Below are positions 21,079 through 30,945 of a DNA stretch of 64,000 nt, piece after piece. The first letter of the stretch is position 1. Every line of letters begins with the position of its first letter. Both the position numbers and the translations under genes were made by a program. The notes beneath the pieces were generated by a model, which was not told the DNA's origin, made no database searches, and saw only the letters and a list, made by a program, of their open reading frames with translations. The stretch comes from Brenneria nigrifluens DSM 30175 = ATCC 13028 (GTDB taxonomy: Bacteria > Pseudomonadota > Gammaproteobacteria > Enterobacterales > Enterobacteriaceae). The DNA lies in contig NZ_CP034036.1 of assembly GCF_005484965.1 (NCBI RefSeq), positions 744,001 through 808,000 on the forward strand. Reading direction: 5' to 3'.

Positions 21079-21570
21079 ATGCGGCGGATTTTATCGGTAT
21101 TACTTGAAAATGAATCCGGCGCATTGTCACGCGTCGTCGGCCTGTTCTCGCAGCGCGGTTACAATATTGAAAGCCTGACGGTGGCGCCGACCGACGATCC
21201 CACGCTGTCGCGCATGACCATTCAAACCGTTGGCGATGAAAAAGCGCTGGAGCAGATAGAGAAGCAACTGCATAAGTTGGTGGATGTGCTGCGCGTCAGC
21301 GAGCTGGGACAGGGTTCCCACGTCGAGCGCGAAATCATGCTGGTGAAGCTGCAGGCGACGGGCTACGGCCGTGAGGAAGTCAAGCGCTGCGCCGAGATTT
21401 TTCGCGGGCAGATTGTGGATGTCACCTCCTCGCTTTATACCGTTCAACTGGCCGGCACCAGCGATAAGCTGGATGCGTTCCTCAATGCCGTACGTGAAGT
21501 GGCGGAGATTGTGGAAGTGGCGCGTTCCGGGATCGTCGGCGTATCCCGCGGCGATAAAATCATGCGTTAG
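21079..21570 (+). CDS. ilvH: Acetolactate synthase III small (regulatory) subunit
   Basis: Regulatory subunit of AHAS III, 163 residues, the same as E. coli IlvH. The N-terminal ACT domain (about 1-80: [32 protein letters not shown]) binds valine; the C-terminal ALS_ss_C domain ends [14 protein letters not shown]. The ATG at 21079 is preceded by GGAGAGG, which lies inside the ilvI 3' end, and is two bases after the ilvI stop, so the genes are coupled. A strong terminator follows 31 bases downstream. Confidence 0.97.
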   Translation: MRRILSVLLENESGALSRVVGLFSQRGYNIESLTVAPTDDPTLSRMTIQTVGDEKALEQIEKQLHKLVDVLRVSELGQGSHVEREIMLVKLQATGYGREEVKRCAEIFRGQIVDVTSSLYTVQLAGTSDKLDAFLNAVREVAEIVEVARSGIVGVSRGDKIMR

Positions 21571-21600
21571 GGGGATTTAGCGCGGATTTTTGCCGTAGCA

Positions 21601-21634
21601 GGCCCGATAATCGCATCGGGCCGGTTAATTTTTT
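21601..21634 (+). terminator. ilvIH terminator
   Basis: GGCCCGAT / ATCGGGCC 8-bp perfect stem with a six-base loop, followed by GGTTAA and six T bases. Confidence 0.88.
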
Positions 21635-21763
21635 CCTTCTATAACTTATAAATGATAAAAGCGGTTGCCGTTCAGTTGCGTCTGCGGTTAGATCTACGCC
21701 ATATCCATGATGAGCTTATGGTCATCGCTCTATTTTATTTATCCGGCTTACTAAGGGGTTACC

Positions 21764-22768
21764 GTGAAACTGGATGAAATCGCGCGTCTTGCGGGTGTTT
21801 CACGCACTACTGCCAGTTATGTGATCAATGGAAAAGCAAAACAGTATCGCGTCAGCGATAAGACCGTTGAGAAAGTGATGGCGGTGGTCAGAGAACATAA
21901 TTATCATCCCAACGCCGTCGCCGCCGGATTACGTGCCGGACGCACCCGTTCCATTGGTCTGGTGATCCCTGATTTGGAAAATACCAGCTATACGCGGATT
22001 GCCAATTATCTGGAGCGTCAGGCGCGACAGCGCGGATATCAGCTGTTGATCGCCTGTTCCGAAGATCAGCCGGATAACGAAATGCGCTGCATCGAACACC
22101 TGCTGCAACGCCAGGTCGATGCGATCATCGTGTCAACGGCGCTGCCGCCGGAGCACCCGTTCTACCAGCGCTGGGTGAATAACAGACTGCCGATTATCGC
22201 GCTGGACCGGGCGCTGGATCGCGAACATTTCACCAGCGTGGTCGGCGCCGATCTCGAAGATTCCGAAATGCTGGCGCAAGAACTGAGGAAAATCCCGGCC
22301 GAATCCGTTCTTTATCTCGGGGCGCTGCCTGAGCTTTCCGTCAGTTTCCTGCGTGAACAGGGGTTTCGCCAGGCCTGGGCCGACGATGCGCGGGAAGTGC
22401 ATTATCTGTATGCCAATAGCTATGAGCGCACGGCGGCGGCGGCGGCGTTTGCCCAGTACCTTAACGATCATCCGATGCCGAAAGCGCTGTTCACTACCGC
22501 TTTTCCGCTGTTGCAGGGGGTGATGGACGTTACGCTGCGCCAGAGCGGACGTTTGCCGAATAATCTGGCCATCGCCACCTTTGGCGATAACGAATTGCTG
22601 GATTTTCTGGAGTGTCCGGTATTGTCCGTCGCTCAGCGTCATCGTGAAGTGGCGGAACGAGTGCTGGAACTGGTTTTGGCCAGTCTGGACGAACCGAAAA
22701 GGCCGAAGCCGGGGCTTAACCGCATTCGCCGCAACCTTTATCGCCGCGGCTCGCTTAGCCGCCGTTAA
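21764..22768 (+). CDS. cra: Catabolite repressor/activator Cra (FruR)
   Basis: LacI/GalR-family regulator of glycolytic, gluconeogenic and fermentation genes, released from DNA by fructose 1-phosphate or fructose 1,6-bisphosphate. 334 residues, equal to E. coli Cra. The N-terminal helix-turn-helix and hinge ([20 protein letters not shown]...[16 protein letters not shown]) is essentially unchanged, so operator specificity should be the same. The effector-binding domain follows ([45 protein letters not shown]). The GTG start, as in E. coli, has AAGGGG upstream. adhE in this window is a plausible target. Confidence 0.97.
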   Translation: MKLDEIARLAGVSRTTASYVINGKAKQYRVSDKTVEKVMAVVREHNYHPNAVAAGLRAGRTRSIGLVIPDLENTSYTRIANYLERQARQRGYQLLIACSEDQPDNEMRCIEHLLQRQVDAIIVSTALPPEHPFYQRWVNNRLPIIALDRALDREHFTSVVGADLEDSEMLAQELRKIPAESVLYLGALPELSVSFLREQGFRQAWADDAREVHYLYANSYERTAAAAAFAQYLNDHPMPKALFTTAFPLLQGVMDVTLRQSGRLPNNLAIATFGDNELLDFLECPVLSVAQRHREVAERVLELVLASLDEPKRPKPGLNRIRRNLYRRGSLSRR

Positions 22769-22866
22769 CATCGCTCCCCGGCGCGCTCATATGGGCGCAA
22801 CGTATGGCGCCCGCCGACGATGAAAAACGAACTGTGTTTTAACCTTTTATAAATCAGTCAGCTAAC

Positions 22867-24072
22867 ATGTCAGAAATTAATCAGGCCAGTTTTAAGCTCG
22901 CGCCAGGAAAAACGCTTTCCGCCGAGCAGGAGGCGTTAAAGCGCGGTGTCGAGGCGTTCCTGGACCGGCATCGGCATGACCAACATGCGCTCTTCGTTAT
23001 CCATGGCGAAGCCGGAACGGGCAAAAGCGTTTTATTGAATACCCTGTTCGGCGAGATACAAACCCAGGCCCGCCTGCGGCCGCCGCACCCGCTTTACGGC
23101 AGCGAGAACTACCTTCTCGTTAACCATCCCGAGATGCTGAAAGCCTATAAAAATGCCGCCGATAACCAGCCCGCGCTGAGAAAAAAGGATTACGAGCGGC
23201 CCACCACTTTTATCAACCGGATGCATAAACGCGGTGCAATTGCCGACATCGTGCTGGTTGACGAAGCGCATCTGCTGCTGACCCGGCGCGATAGCTATAA
23301 CCATTTTTTCCAGGATAATCATCTGGAGGAGATTATTCGTCTGGCGCGCATCGTGGTGCTGGTTTTCGATGAACAGCAGGTGTTGAAATTCAAGAGTCTG
23401 TGGCGGGAAAGCGATCTGTCGCGCATGCTGACTCGCTGGCCGCATGAGGTTTACGCGCTGCGGCGGCAGTTCCGCATGCGTGCGGATGCGGCCAGCCTGC
23501 GCTGGATCCGCGCTTTTTGTCAGCGCCGACTGCTGCCGCTGCCGGGGGCGGAAGAGGCTTTCGAGATCGGGATATTCGATGATGCTCAGGCCATGTATGA
23601 ACGGGTAAAAGAAAAAAATGCCGCCCGCGGCCTGTCGCGTATGTTGTCGACGTATGACTATCCCTATCGGCTGGACGGGCAGGACTATTTTATCGAAGAG
23701 GGGCGGTTCCGCTTGCGCTGGGACCGCGCGAAACCAAATGAGCGTCTGCCCTGGGCCGAGCGCGAAGACACCATTGACGAGGTGGGATCGGTTTACACTG
23801 TGCAGGGGTTCGATCTGAACTATGTCGGCCTGATTCTGGGGCCGTCGGTGGCGTGGGATGCGCAGCGTGAGGAGATCGTGCTCGATGCGGCCAGATACGA
23901 AGATAGCGCGGCTTTTCAGGGCCAATCGCGCATTGAAAATAGCGCCGGGATGAAAGAGCGCATCATGCTCAACGCCATCAATGTGCTGATGACCCGCGCC
24001 ATTCACGGACTCTATATTTACGCCCACGATCGCGGATTGCGTAACAAGCTGATGTCGCTAGCGCGAAAATAG
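22867..24072 (+). CDS. DUF2075-domain ATPase/helicase-like protein
   Basis: 401-residue P-loop protein of the DUF2075 (Schlafen group 3-like helicase) type. Walker A GEAGTGKS at residues 47-54, Walker B VLVDEAHLLL with DEAH at 132-135, an Arg-rich LRRQFRMRADAASLRW block (motif IV-like) and a C-terminal motif VI-like INVLMTRAIHGLYIYAHD. The motifs are those of superfamily 1 helicases, but substrate and role are not known. The next gene, a deformylase, starts 21 bases later, so the two form one unit. E. coli has nothing between cra and mraZ, so the pair is an accessory insertion. Base composition does not obviously differ from its neighbours. Roles in RNA handling or defence are only guesses. 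Confidence 0.8.
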   Translation: MSEINQASFKLAPGKTLSAEQEALKRGVEAFLDRHRHDQHALFVIHGEAGTGKSVLLNTLFGEIQTQARLRPPHPLYGSENYLLVNHPEMLKAYKNAADNQPALRKKDYERPTTFINRMHKRGAIADIVLVDEAHLLLTRRDSYNHFFQDNHLEEIIRLARIVVLVFDEQQVLKFKSLWRESDLSRMLTRWPHEVYALRRQFRMRADAASLRWIRAFCQRRLLPLPGAEEAFEIGIFDDAQAMYERVKEKNAARGLSRMLSTYDYPYRLDGQDYFIEEGRFRLRWDRAKPNERLPWAEREDTIDEVGSVYTVQGFDLNYVGLILGPSVAWDAQREEIVLDAARYEDSAAFQGQSRIENSAGMKERIMLNAINVLMTRAIHGLYIYAHDRGLRNKLMSLARK

Positions 24073-24093
24073 ATAGTAACGGGGAAGATAACC

Positions 24094-24615
24094 ATGGATG
24101 CAACTGAAGTGCTTTGGATTGACGATCCGCGGATGAACCAGCGTTCCCGCAACGTCGATATTATTGATGATGAGGTTAAGGCGCTGGTCACGCGCATGTT
24201 CGCCGTGATTGACGCCATGAAGGATTCGGGGCTTGCCGCCATCCAGTTGGGCGTTCCGCTGCGCATCGTCGTCATAGACATGGCGGACGAAAAGGGAGAA
24301 CGCCAGCGCCTGGCGTTGATTAACCCGCAGATAACCCACTCTTCGCCGGAGAAAACGTCACATCTGGAACTGTGCTCTTCTATTCCAGGCCATCCCATGC
24401 CGGTGGAACGGGCGAAGCGGGTCAAGGTGGCATTTATCGATCTGGACGGCGCCGCGCGGGAGATCGACGCCGGCGGCGAGTTTGCCGTATGCCTGCAACA
24501 CGAAATCGATCATCTCGACGGGCTGTCGCTGCTCGACAACCTGTCCGATCTGAAACGTAACCGCCTCAAGACGCAGCTTGCCAAACTGCGTCGCAAAACG
24601 GTTTCCCATCAGTGA
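24094..24615 (+). CDS. Peptide deformylase paralogue
   Basis: 173-residue protein of the polypeptide deformylase family, which removes formyl from nascent N-terminal Met. Motif 1 is SGLAAIQLG (residues 45-53; family GxGLAAxQ, with the first Gly replaced by Asp). Motif 2 is ELCSS (Cys94; family EGCLS, so two positions differ but the metal Cys stays). Motif 3 is QHEIDHLDG (His136, Glu137, His140). The metal ligands and catalytic Glu are intact, so activity is plausible. This is not the housekeeping def, which in E. coli sits next to fmt far from here. It is paired with the upstream DUF2075 gene. Confidence 0.85.
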   Translation: MDATEVLWIDDPRMNQRSRNVDIIDDEVKALVTRMFAVIDAMKDSGLAAIQLGVPLRIVVIDMADEKGERQRLALINPQITHSSPEKTSHLELCSSIPGHPMPVERAKRVKVAFIDLDGAAREIDAGGEFAVCLQHEIDHLDGLSLLDNLSDLKRNRLKTQLAKLRRKTVSHQ

Positions 24616-24635
24616 TGCCTTTGCGGGGAAACCGG

Positions 24636-25085
24636 TTACCCGGTGACGGCGACCCTGAATAACCGGCGGCAGTATTCCAGAAAATAGCCGTATATCACTC
24701 CCATCACCATGGAGACGACCGCATTGCTGGCAACGGCGGTCAGCATCTGCGACGAATCCGCCCCGATGGTCCACAGAATGGCGATATAAACCGGCGACTG
24801 AAAACTGACGTACGCCAGCAGATCGGCCAGGTTGCGCAGCAGAAAGTGTTGCGGGCCATGGCGTCGGGCGAAGCCGAGCACGCGATCGCGGTAAATGCCG
24901 TAGGGCCAGGCAACGACGATATTGACCGGGATAGACAGCAGCCGTGAAGATAAAGACTGTTCAAAGCTCATGCCGGAAAGTCCGATCTCAATCACCATGC
25001 CGGTAATAAAGCAATAAACCACCAGGGCGAAGGTATCCGCCGTGGCGCTGCGTAATCTTGAGACCGGGGAAAAGAACATCTTCAC
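24636..25085 (-). CDS. alaE: L-alanine exporter AlaE
   Basis: 149-residue inner-membrane protein matching E. coli AlaE (YgaW, 149 residues), which exports L-alanine driven by the proton gradient. Conserved blocks are [62 protein letters not shown] and [21 protein letters not shown], with four hydrophobic segments. It is convergent with the deformylase gene (20 bases apart). In E. coli alaE lies elsewhere in the genome. Expression is known to respond to alanine through Lrp in E. coli; no operator was recognised here. Confidence 0.92.
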   Translation of the reverse strand: MKMFFSPVSRLRSATADTFALVVYCFITGMVIEIGLSGMSFEQSLSSRLLSIPVNIVVAWPYGIYRDRVLGFARRHGPQHFLLRNLADLLAYVSFQSPVYIAILWTIGADSSQMLTAVASNAVVSMVMGVIYGYFLEYCRRLFRVAVTG

Positions 25086-25873
25086 TCACTCCATTTTCAG
25101 ATGGCGAACAAAAATCAGAGTAACGGGTTAATCACGGATTTTTGTTTTGCTTTTTAAATTGTGAGTAGTGTACATCACTGCATTCTTGCTTAATAAGTAG
25201 CTAAAAATATTTATTTTTGACCTCCTGATCAGGTTTATCGCTACTTTATCTCTGGTTCGCCGCCGTTTTGCTTTTTTATCGCGAGAATGGTAATAAAATA
25301 ATTTAAAAACAACAGGTTATTTTAAATTGGCTCTGCTGCGCCATTCAACGGGAAATAACGGCACTAAAAAGCGAAAATGGCCAGCTAAAAATAGCTGGAT
25401 ATATCTCCATGCTTTTTAACCTGCGGCGGTGAATACGCAAAGGCTTTATTTATTCCGTAGTACTTAACTGCGGATTTTTCTTTTTGGCGGCGGATTTTCG
25501 ATGTGGACAACGTAAATTAAAGTAAATCGGGCGCTGAATAAAGACGCACGGATATTGGTGATAAAAATGCGACGTTGAGCAAATGCCGACAAGCGCAGTA
25601 TAATAGCCCCCCTCAGTGAAAGCCTTGTTATGCAAGGCTTACGGCAAGTTAAGATTATTCTGGAAACATTTATATTTAGTATCAGCCTGTGACAATAAAA
25701 ATAATCGGACAATGGAAATCCAGTGCCATTTTTGCGGCCAATATTATTTCGGAAGTAAATTTCTCTTAAATTTTCATGACCTTAATCTTTATTAATTATC
25801 CGCCTTTATTTTTTTTACCTTCCTGCCGACCCAAATTCATGCAGAAATAATTCCAAAGCACGCCAGCTCTGGC
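25086..25873. other. Long AT-rich intergenic region between alaE and the dcw promoter
   Basis: 788 bases with no convincing gene. Short open frames exist on the minus strand (25450-25635 and 25464-25712), but they lack SD sites and recognisable similarity. Visible structure: a perfect 7-bp hairpin CCAGCTA-AAAA-TAGCTGG at 25381-25398, and a promoter-like pair at 25575-25604 followed by an 8-bp hairpin at 25620-25640 (listed separately). The alaE promoter should lie in the first 150 bases. Confidence 0.5.
25575..25604 (+). promoter_or_regulatory. Orphan sigma-70-like promoter with downstream hairpin
   Basis: TTGAGC, 18 bases, then a perfect TATAAT (25599-25604). The expected transcript would begin near 25611 and pass through the hairpin AAGCCTTG-TTATG-CAAGGCTT (25620-25640). 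About 100 bases on, AATGG...CCATT followed by TTT (25711-25733) could be a weak terminator. It lies over 270 bases before the mraZ promoter, so it may drive a small RNA or a distal dcw promoter. Confidence 0.4.
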
Positions 25874-25903
25874 TTGACAAGGTTTTAATACCCTCCGTAC
25901 ACT
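25874..25903 (+). promoter_or_regulatory. dcw cluster promoter (Pmra)
   Basis: Perfect TTGACA (25874-25879), 18-base spacer, TACACT (25898-25903). Position and sequence resemble E. coli Pmra, which drives mraZ through ftsW and beyond. Confidence 0.85.
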
Positions 25904-25911
25904 CTTCATCG

Positions 25912-25936
25912 TGGGGATTTGTGGGATAAAGTGGTA
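25912..25936 (+). promoter_or_regulatory. MraZ operator (three TGGGN-type direct repeats)
   Basis: TGGGG (25912-25916), TGGGA (25922-25926) and TGGTA (25932-25936), each separated by exactly five bases, so 10-bp periodic on one DNA face. This is the known MraZ binding pattern just downstream of Pmra, which allows MraZ to repress its own cluster. Confidence 0.85.
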
Positions 25937-25964
25937 AAAAAAGTTATGGAGGGGTAACTCAGGC

Positions 25965-26423
25965 ATGTTTCGTGGGGCTACGCTGGTTAATCTCGACAGC
26001 AAGGGGCGGCTTGCCGTACCTACCCGTTATCGGGAAACGCTGAACGAGGAATCGCAAGGTCAAATGGTTTGCACCATTGATCTTCATCAGCCATGCCTGC
26101 TGCTTTATCCCTTGCCTGAATGGGAAATCATTGAACAGAAGCTGTCGCGCCTGTCGAGCATGAACCCCGCAGAGCGCCGCGTTCAGCGCCTGTTGCTGGG
26201 TCATGCCAGCGAGTGTCAGATGGATAACGCCGGACGGTTATTGATCGCCGGTACGTTGCGGCAGCACGCAGGCCTTACAAAAGAAGTGATGCTGGTCGGG
26301 CAGTTCAACAAGTTTGAACTGTGGGATGAACAGACTTGGTATCAACAGATCAGGGAAGATATCGACGCAGAACAATCGACTCAGGAACCGTTGTCTGAGC
26401 GGTTGCAGGACTTATCGCTATAG
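25965..26423 (+). CDS. mraZ: Transcriptional regulator MraZ
   Basis: 152 residues, equal to E. coli MraZ. Two SpoVT/AbrB-like repeats, each with the DxxGR signature: [14 protein letters not shown] near residue 10 and [19 protein letters not shown] near residue 85. It forms a ring-shaped oligomer, represses its own dcw promoter and can counteract RsmH. The ATG has GGAGGGG 10 bases upstream. It is the first gene of the cluster, two bases before rsmH, and its operator repeats are visible upstream. Confidence 0.97.
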   Translation: MFRGATLVNLDSKGRLAVPTRYRETLNEESQGQMVCTIDLHQPCLLLYPLPEWEIIEQKLSRLSSMNPAERRVQRLLLGHASECQMDNAGRLLIAGTLRQHAGLTKEVMLVGQFNKFELWDEQTWYQQIREDIDAEQSTQEPLSERLQDLSL

Positions 26424-26425
26424 TC

Positions 26426-27367
26426 ATGCCGGAAAATTATAAACACACCACCGTGCTGTTGGACGAGGCCGTTAACGGCCTGAATATTCGCAGCGACGGA
26501 ACCTATATAGACGGCACTTTTGGCCGTGGCGGCCACTCTCGCCTCATTCTTTCCCAATTGGGACCGGAAGGACGCCTGCTGGCGATCGATCGCGATCCGC
26601 TGGCCATTGAAGCCGCCGGCGCGATAGACGATCCCCGGTTTTCCATTATTCACGGCCCGTTTTCCGCGCTGGCCGACTATATGGCCGAGCGCGGCCTTAC
26701 CGGTCATATCGACGGCGTATTGCTGGATCTGGGCGTATCCTCGCCGCAGCTCGACGATCCCGAACGCGGTTTCTCCTTTATGCGCGACGGTCCGCTGGAT
26801 ATGCGCATGGATCCGACTCGCGGCCTTTCCGCCGCCGAGTGGCTGCTGAAAGCGGAAGCGGAAGATATTGCCTGGGTGCTGAAAACCTTCGGTGAAGAGC
26901 GTTTCGCCAAACGTATCGCCCGCGCCATCGTCGAGCGTAACCGCATCGAACCGCTGACGCGCACCAAAGAGCTGGCCGAGCTGATTGCCGCCGCCAGTCC
27001 GATTCGCGAAAAGCATAAACACCCGGCGACGCGCAGTTTCCAGGCCATTCGCATTTATATCAACAGCGAGCTGGAAGAGATTGAACGGGCGCTGGACGGC
27101 GCGTTGAGCGTGCTGGCTCCGCACGGTCGCCTGTCGGTCATCAGCTTTCACTCGCTGGAAGACAGAATAGTCAAACGCTTTATCCGCCATCAGAGCCGTG
27201 GTCCGCAGGTGCCGGCAGGTATGCCGTTGACGGAAGAGCAATTGCGCAGCCAGGGCGGACAAACCCTGAAGCCGGTGGGAAAGATGATGCCGTCGGCTGA
27301 AGAGGTCGCCGCCAATCCCCGCGCCCGCAGTTCGGTGCTGCGCTTTGCCGAGAGGCTGCCGGCATGA
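26426..27367 (+). CDS. rsmH: 16S rRNA m4C1402 methyltransferase
   Basis: SAM-dependent N4-methylation of C1402 in 16S rRNA (formerly MraW). 313 residues, as in E. coli. The N-terminal [16 protein letters not shown]-binding [33 protein letters not shown] and [10 protein letters not shown], then [11 protein letters not shown] are the family blocks; the C-terminal segment ends [14 protein letters not shown]. It begins two bases after mraZ and overlaps ftsL by four bases. Confidence 0.97.
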   Translation: MPENYKHTTVLLDEAVNGLNIRSDGTYIDGTFGRGGHSRLILSQLGPEGRLLAIDRDPLAIEAAGAIDDPRFSIIHGPFSALADYMAERGLTGHIDGVLLDLGVSSPQLDDPERGFSFMRDGPLDMRMDPTRGLSAAEWLLKAEAEDIAWVLKTFGEERFAKRIARAIVERNRIEPLTRTKELAELIAAASPIREKHKHPATRSFQAIRIYINSELEEIERALDGALSVLAPHGRLSVISFHSLEDRIVKRFIRHQSRGPQVPAGMPLTEEQLRSQGGQTLKPVGKMMPSAEEVAANPRARSSVLRFAERLPA

Positions 27368-27684
27368 TCGGCCATGAGCGTCACGGCCTGGTCGGCGTCA
27401 TCGGCGAGGATCTGCTGCGTAACGGCAAGATCCCGCTGTTGCTGATGGCGGCGGTGCTGGTTTCCGCGGTGCTGGTGGTGACGACGGCGCACAAAACGCG
27501 TTTGTTGACCGCGGAGCGCGAGCGGCTATTGCTGGAGCGTGACGCGCTGGATATTGAGTGGCGCAACCTGATTCTGGAAGAGAATTCGTTAGGGGATCAT
27601 AGCCGCGTTGAGCGGATCGCGACGGAGAAACTGCAAATGGGGCATGTCGATCCGTCACAGGAAAATATTGTGGTTAAGCAATGA
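27364..27684 (+). CDS. ftsL: Cell division protein FtsL
   Basis: Bitopic divisome protein of the FtsQLB complex that helps activate FtsWI septal synthesis. 106 residues: short cytoplasmic N terminus [19 protein letters not shown], one membrane segment ([20 protein letters not shown]), then a periplasmic coiled coil with heptad Leu pattern and the invariant [18 protein letters not shown]. It lacks the first 15 residues of the E. coli protein (121), whose second Met aligns with this start. The four-base overlap with rsmH supports the start. Confidence 0.95.
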   Translation: MIGHERHGLVGVIGEDLLRNGKIPLLLMAAVLVSAVLVVTTAHKTRLLTAERERLLLERDALDIEWRNLILEENSLGDHSRVERIATEKLQMGHVDPSQENIVVKQ

Positions 27685-27707
27685 ACTAAACAGGTATCCA
27701 ATACAGC

Positions 27708-29471
27708 ATGAAAGCAGCCCGTACAGGAAAGTTAAAACGCCAGGAAGATCAAGCCAGCTTTGTCAGCTGGCGTTTTGCGTTGCTCTGTAGCTGTATTCTG
27801 CTGGCGATGATCGGTCTGATGGCGCGGGCGGCCTATCTTCAGGTGATTAACCCCGACAAACTGGTGCGTGAAGGGGATATGCGTTCGCTGCGCGTGCAGG
27901 AGGTGCCGACGGCGCGCGGCATGATCAGCGATCGCGCCGGTCGTCCGTTGGCGGTAAGCGTACCGGTTAATGCGGTGTGGGCCGATCCGCAACAGGTGAA
28001 CGAACAGGGCGGCATCACGCTGGATACGCGCTGGAAAGCGCTCTCGGACGCGCTCGAAGTCCCGCTCGATCAGCTGGCGGCGAAGATTAACGCCAACCCG
28101 AAAGGGCGCTTTGTCTATCTGGCGCGTCAGGTCAACCCGGCCATCGGCGAATATATCCATAAACTGAAGCTGCCCGGCATTAACCTGCGTCAGGAGTCCC
28201 GCCGCTATTATCCTTCCGGCCAGGTCACGGCCCATCTGATCGGCTTTACCAATATTGACGGACAAGGCATTGAAGGGGTTGAAAAAAGCTTTGACCGCTG
28301 GCTGACCGGCCAGCCGGGCGAACGCACCGTGCGTAAAGATCGCTTTGGCCGGGTGATCGAAGATATCTCCTCCGTTGACAGTCAGGCGGCGCATAATCTG
28401 GCGCTGAGCATCGATGAGCGTTTGCAGGCGCTGGTCTATCGCGAACTGAGCAATGCGGTGGCGTTTAACAAAGCCGAGTCGGGCACCGCGGTGCTGGTCG
28501 ATGTCGGCACCGGCGAAGTGCTGGCGATGGCCAACAGCCCGTCTTACAACCCCAATAATCTGGCCGGCACCGCCAAAGATATTATGCGCAACCGCGCCAT
28601 TACCGATATTTTCGAACCCGGCTCCACCGTGAAGCCGATGGTGGTGATGACGGCGTTGCAGCGCGGGGTGATAAAAGAGAACAGCGTGCTCAATACCCTG
28701 CCTTATTACGTTAACGGTCACGAAATCAAAGACGTGGCGCGCTACAACGAATTGACCCTGACCGGGGTCCTGCAAAAATCGAGTAACGTCGGCGTTTCCA
28801 AGCTGGCGTTGGCGATGCCTTCCTCGGCGTTAGTGGATACATACTCGCGCATGGGGTTGGGAAAGGCGACCAATTTGGGGTTGGTCGGAGAAAGCAGTGG
28901 CTTATATCCTCAAAAACAACGGTGGTCTGACATAGAGAGGGCCACCTTCTCTTTTGGCTACGGGCTGATGGTAACGCCGTTACAGTTAGCGCGAGTCTAC
29001 GCCACGATCGGCAGCTTTGGCGTTTATCGCCCGCTGTCGATTACCAAAGTCGATCCGCCGGTCGCCGGCGAACGTGTGTTCCCGGAAGCGCTGGTGCGCA
29101 CCGTGGTGCATATGATGGAAAGCGTGGCGCTGCCCGGCGGCGGCGGCACCAAGGCGGCGATTAAAGGCTACCGGATCGCGATTAAAACCGGCACGGCGAA
29201 AAAAGTCGGTCCGGACGGCAAATACATCAACAAATATATCGCCTATACGGCGGGCGTCGCGCCCGCCAGTAACCCGCGCTTTGCGCTGGTCGTGGTCATC
29301 AACGATCCGCAGGCCGGGAAATATTACGGCGGTGCGGTTTCAGCACCGATATTCGGCGCCATCATGGGGGGGGTATTACGGACGATGAACATAGAGCCAG
29401 ACGCTTTGCCCATCGGCGATAAAAACGAGTTTGTAATTAACCGAGAAGAGGGTCCAGGTGGCAGATCGTAA
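27708..29471 (+). CDS. ftsI: Peptidoglycan D,D-transpeptidase FtsI (PBP3)
   Basis: Septum-specific class B penicillin-binding protein, partner of FtsW. 587 residues (E. coli 588). Short cytoplasmic N terminus, a membrane anchor near residues 24-42, a pedestal domain with [15 protein letters not shown], and the transpeptidase with SxxK (Ser306-T-V-Lys309), SSN (358-360) and KTG (493-495). No unusual insertion near the active site. The C terminus overlaps murE by 14 bases. E. coli FtsI is processed near its C terminus; the same tail length is present here. Confidence 0.97.
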   Translation: MKAARTGKLKRQEDQASFVSWRFALLCSCILLAMIGLMARAAYLQVINPDKLVREGDMRSLRVQEVPTARGMISDRAGRPLAVSVPVNAVWADPQQVNEQGGITLDTRWKALSDALEVPLDQLAAKINANPKGRFVYLARQVNPAIGEYIHKLKLPGINLRQESRRYYPSGQVTAHLIGFTNIDGQGIEGVEKSFDRWLTGQPGERTVRKDRFGRVIEDISSVDSQAAHNLALSIDERLQALVYRELSNAVAFNKAESGTAVLVDVGTGEVLAMANSPSYNPNNLAGTAKDIMRNRAITDIFEPGSTVKPMVVMTALQRGVIKENSVLNTLPYYVNGHEIKDVARYNELTLTGVLQKSSNVGVSKLALAMPSSALVDTYSRMGLGKATNLGLVGESSGLYPQKQRWSDIERATFSFGYGLMVTPLQLARVYATIGSFGVYRPLSITKVDPPVAGERVFPEALVRTVVHMMESVALPGGGGTKAAIKGYRIAIKTGTAKKVGPDGKYINKYIAYTAGVAPASNPRFALVVVINDPQAGKYYGGAVSAPIFGAIMGGVLRTMNIEPDALPIGDKNEFVINREEGPGGRS

Positions 29472-30945
29472 TTTGCGCGAGTTATTAGCGCCGTGGGTGC
29501 AGGACGCCCCGGCCTGTGCGCTGCGGGAAATGACATTAGACAGCCGCGTTGCGGCTGCCGGGGATCTGTTTGTGGCGATTGTCGGCCACCAAACGGACGG
29601 ACGGCGCTATATCCCGCAGGCCATTGCGCAAGGCGTCGCCGCGATTATCGCCGAAGCCGAGGGCAAAGCCGCAGATGGGGACGTGCGTGAAATGCACGGC
29701 ATTCCCGTGGTTTACCTGAGCAATCTGCATCAGCGTCTTTCCGCTCTGGCGGGACATTTCTATCGGCAGCCGGCGGAAAAATTGCAGTTGGTCGGCGTGA
29801 CCGGAACCAATGGTAAAACCACCACGGCGCAGCTGCTGGCGCAGTGGAGCCAGGCGTTGGGCGAAACCAGCGCGGTGATGGGTACGGTGGGAAACGGCCT
29901 GCTGGGGCACGTCGCGCCGACCGGCAACACCACAGGATCGGCGGTGGAGGTACAGCAGGTGCTGAGGCAACTGGTCGATCAGGGCGCGACGTTTGCGGCA
30001 ATGGAGGTCTCTTCCCACGGTCTGGTGCAACACCGCGTCTCCGCACTGCCGTTCGCCGCGGCGGTATTCACCAATCTGAGCCGCGACCACCTGGATTACC
30101 ACGGCGACATGGAACGCTATGAGGCCGCGAAATGGTCGCTGTTCGCCGACCACCGGGTGGGGCAGACGATCATTAATGCGGATGACGACGTCGGCCGCCG
30201 CTGGCTCGACAAACTGCCGGACGCCGTCGCCGTTACCATGGAAAACAATCTGGTTCCGGGCTGCCGCGGCCGCTGGCTGAAGGCCACCGGCGTCGATTAT
30301 CACGACCGCGGCGCCACCATTCGCTTCGACTCTAGCTGGGGCAATGGCGAAATCGCCAGCCGCCTGATGGGGGCCTTTAACGTCAGCAATACCTTGCTGG
30401 CGCTGGCGACGCTGCTTTCCCTGGGCTATTCGCTGGATCGGCTGATTAGCGCCGGCGCGCATCTGCAACCAGTGTGCGGCAGGATGGAGGTGTTCAGCGC
30501 CCCGGGCAAACCGACGGTGGTGGTGGATTACGCCCACACCCCGGACGCGCTGGAAAAAGCGCTGGAAGCGGCGCGGCTGCACTGCGCGGGGCAACTGTGG
30601 TGCGTCTTCGGCTGCGGCGGCGATCGCGATAAAGGTAAGCGCCCGCTTATGGGGGGCATCGCGGAACAGCTGGCCGACAGAGTGGTGGTGACCGACGATA
30701 ACCCGCGCAGCGAAGAGCCGCGCGCCATCGTCAGGGATATTTTAACCGGGTTGCTGGATGCCGGACGCGCCCAGGTCATTTCCGGCCGCGCCGAGGCCGT
30801 CACCAGCGCCATTATGCAGGCGAAAGAGAACGACGTGGTGCTGGTGGCCGGTAAAGGCCATGAGGATTACCAACTGGTCGGCAATCAGCGGTTGGATTAT
30901 TCGGACCGCATTACCGTCGCCCGCCTGTTGGGGGTTATCGCATGA
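29458..30945 (+). CDS. murE: UDP-MurNAc-tripeptide synthetase (meso-DAP adding)
   Basis: Cytoplasmic Mur ligase that adds meso-diaminopimelate to UDP-MurNAc-L-Ala-D-Glu. 495 residues, equal to E. coli. ATP-binding [13 protein letters not shown] (near residue 113), [25 protein letters not shown], and the DAP-specificity motif DNPR ([10 protein letters not shown]) in the C-terminal domain, which marks a DAP rather than Lys enzyme. The GTG start lies inside the ftsI 3' end behind AGAGGG. It overlaps murF by four bases. Confidence 0.97.
   Translation: MADRNLRELLAPWVQDAPACALREMTLDSRVAAAGDLFVAIVGHQTDGRRYIPQAIAQGVAAIIAEAEGKAADGDVREMHGIPVVYLSNLHQRLSALAGHFYRQPAEKLQLVGVTGTNGKTTTAQLLAQWSQALGETSAVMGTVGNGLLGHVAPTGNTTGSAVEVQQVLRQLVDQGATFAAMEVSSHGLVQHRVSALPFAAAVFTNLSRDHLDYHGDMERYEAAKWSLFADHRVGQTIINADDDVGRRWLDKLPDAVAVTMENNLVPGCRGRWLKATGVDYHDRGATIRFDSSWGNGEIASRLMGAFNVSNTLLALATLLSLGYSLDRLISAGAHLQPVCGRMEVFSAPGKPTVVVDYAHTPDALEKALEAARLHCAGQLWCVFGCGGDRDKGKRPLMGGIAEQLADRVVVTDDNPRSEEPRAIVRDILTGLLDAGRAQVISGRAEAVTSAIMQAKENDVVLVAGKGHEDYQLVGNQRLDYSDRITVARLLGVIA

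Noticed and set aside
25450..25712. Small minus-strand frames (61 and 82 codons) upstream of mraZ
   Set aside because: No SD, overlapping each other in different frames, no recognisable similarity, composition like a spacer.
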